Assembly (NCBI RefSeq): GCF_018918095.1 | Contig: NZ_JAHLPV010000008.1 | Location: 1-64,000 of the forward strand | Source of the DNA: Acetivibrio sp. MSJd-27 | GTDB lineage: Bacteria > Bacillota > Clostridia > UMGS1840 > HGM11507 | Length of the DNA: 64,000 nucleotides | Direction of reading: 5' to 3' | Part shown: positions 63,877 through 64,000 of the stretch, one piece after another | Position numbering within the stretch: the first letter of the stretch is position 1 | Layout: each line of letters opens with the position of its first letter | Made by a program: the position numbers and the translations under genes | Notes under the pieces: model-generated | Told to the model about the DNA's origin: nothing | Seen by the model: only the letters and a program-made list of their open reading frames with translations | Databases searched by the model: none

Positions 63877-64000
63877 TTTTTTCGCTCCCTTCCGTTTCTT
63901 ATTCTGGCAGGATCCTGTTTTCCTATTCCTGTTTTCTCTGTATAAGTTGCACAAAAAGAAAAAAGGGGATTGAATTTTTATACATATTGATTTATAATTA

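Overview
The window reads as a chromosomal segment of a spore-forming, anaerobic-type Firmicute of the class Clostridia, probably gut-associated. Evidence: strong AGGAGG-type ribosome binding sites and TTGACA/TATAAT-type promoters, a T-box leader, a Bacillus/Clostridium-type large SRP RNA upstream of dnaX, the sporulation genes spmA, spmB, spoIVFA-like, spoIVFB-like and spoIIE, a DUF4364 regulator, oxygen-independent hemZ, and SLH-anchored surface proteins. I do not assign a genus.

Layout. 1-0.4 kb: N-terminal end of an IS1182-type transposase cut by the window edge. 0.4-10.6 kb: an SLH surface protein, then a sugar catabolic locus (alpha/beta hydrolase, divergent AraC regulator, two amidohydrolases, a D-lyxose/mannose isomerase-like cupin, a GH38 alpha-mannosidase, a PfkB sugar kinase). 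The last three could take mannosides to fructose-6-phosphate. 10.6-15.7 kb: a two-component system divergent from a putative glycolipid operon (GT28-type glycosyltransferase, NodB deacetylase, flippase-like membrane protein). 16-24 kb: small membrane and zinc-ribbon proteins, a minus-strand block (MBL hydrolase-hemZ-nucleoside kinase), DUF4364, spmAB, and a spoIVFAB-like pair. 24-32 kb: smc, ftsY, UPF0182. 32-36.3 kb: an exopolysaccharide modification operon (pentapeptide-repeat protein, MBOAT O-acetyltransferase, AlgX/AlgJ-like partner, SLH-NodB deacetylase). 36.3-40 kb: tRNA-Thr, a tail-anchored small protein and spoIIE flanked by inverted repeats. 40-44.3 kb: a T-box-controlled pair, a LeuA-like protein that has lost its metal ligands and a TIM-barrel/acyl-CoA ligase fusion. 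44.4-47.1 kb: HAD phosphatase, hflX, yigZ-like. 47.1-49.6 kb: a 760-base noncoding stretch, a small protein, a NodB deacetylase. 49.8-55.4 kb: SRP RNA, dnaX, ybaB, recR, DnaD-like and DnaC/DnaI-like helicase-loading genes. 55.5-62 kb: a 964-residue SLH protein, recX, rimO, pgsA, a DUF1275 protein. 62-64 kb: tRNA-Leu(UAG) followed by small accessory genes typical of integrative elements.

Most novel-looking content: (i) the T-box/LeuA-like/TIM-barrel-ligase module at 40.08-44.25 kb; (ii) a tandem ~95-base intergenic repeat at 16.96-17.16 kb whose two copies differ by compensatory changes in both hairpins, with a related copy at 40.02 kb; (iii) a MITE-like element directly upstream of smc and related ends near spoIIE; (iv) a multi-stem potential RNA structure with mutually exclusive pairings between smc and ftsY. 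All functional statements come from reading motifs and context only; no database search was run.
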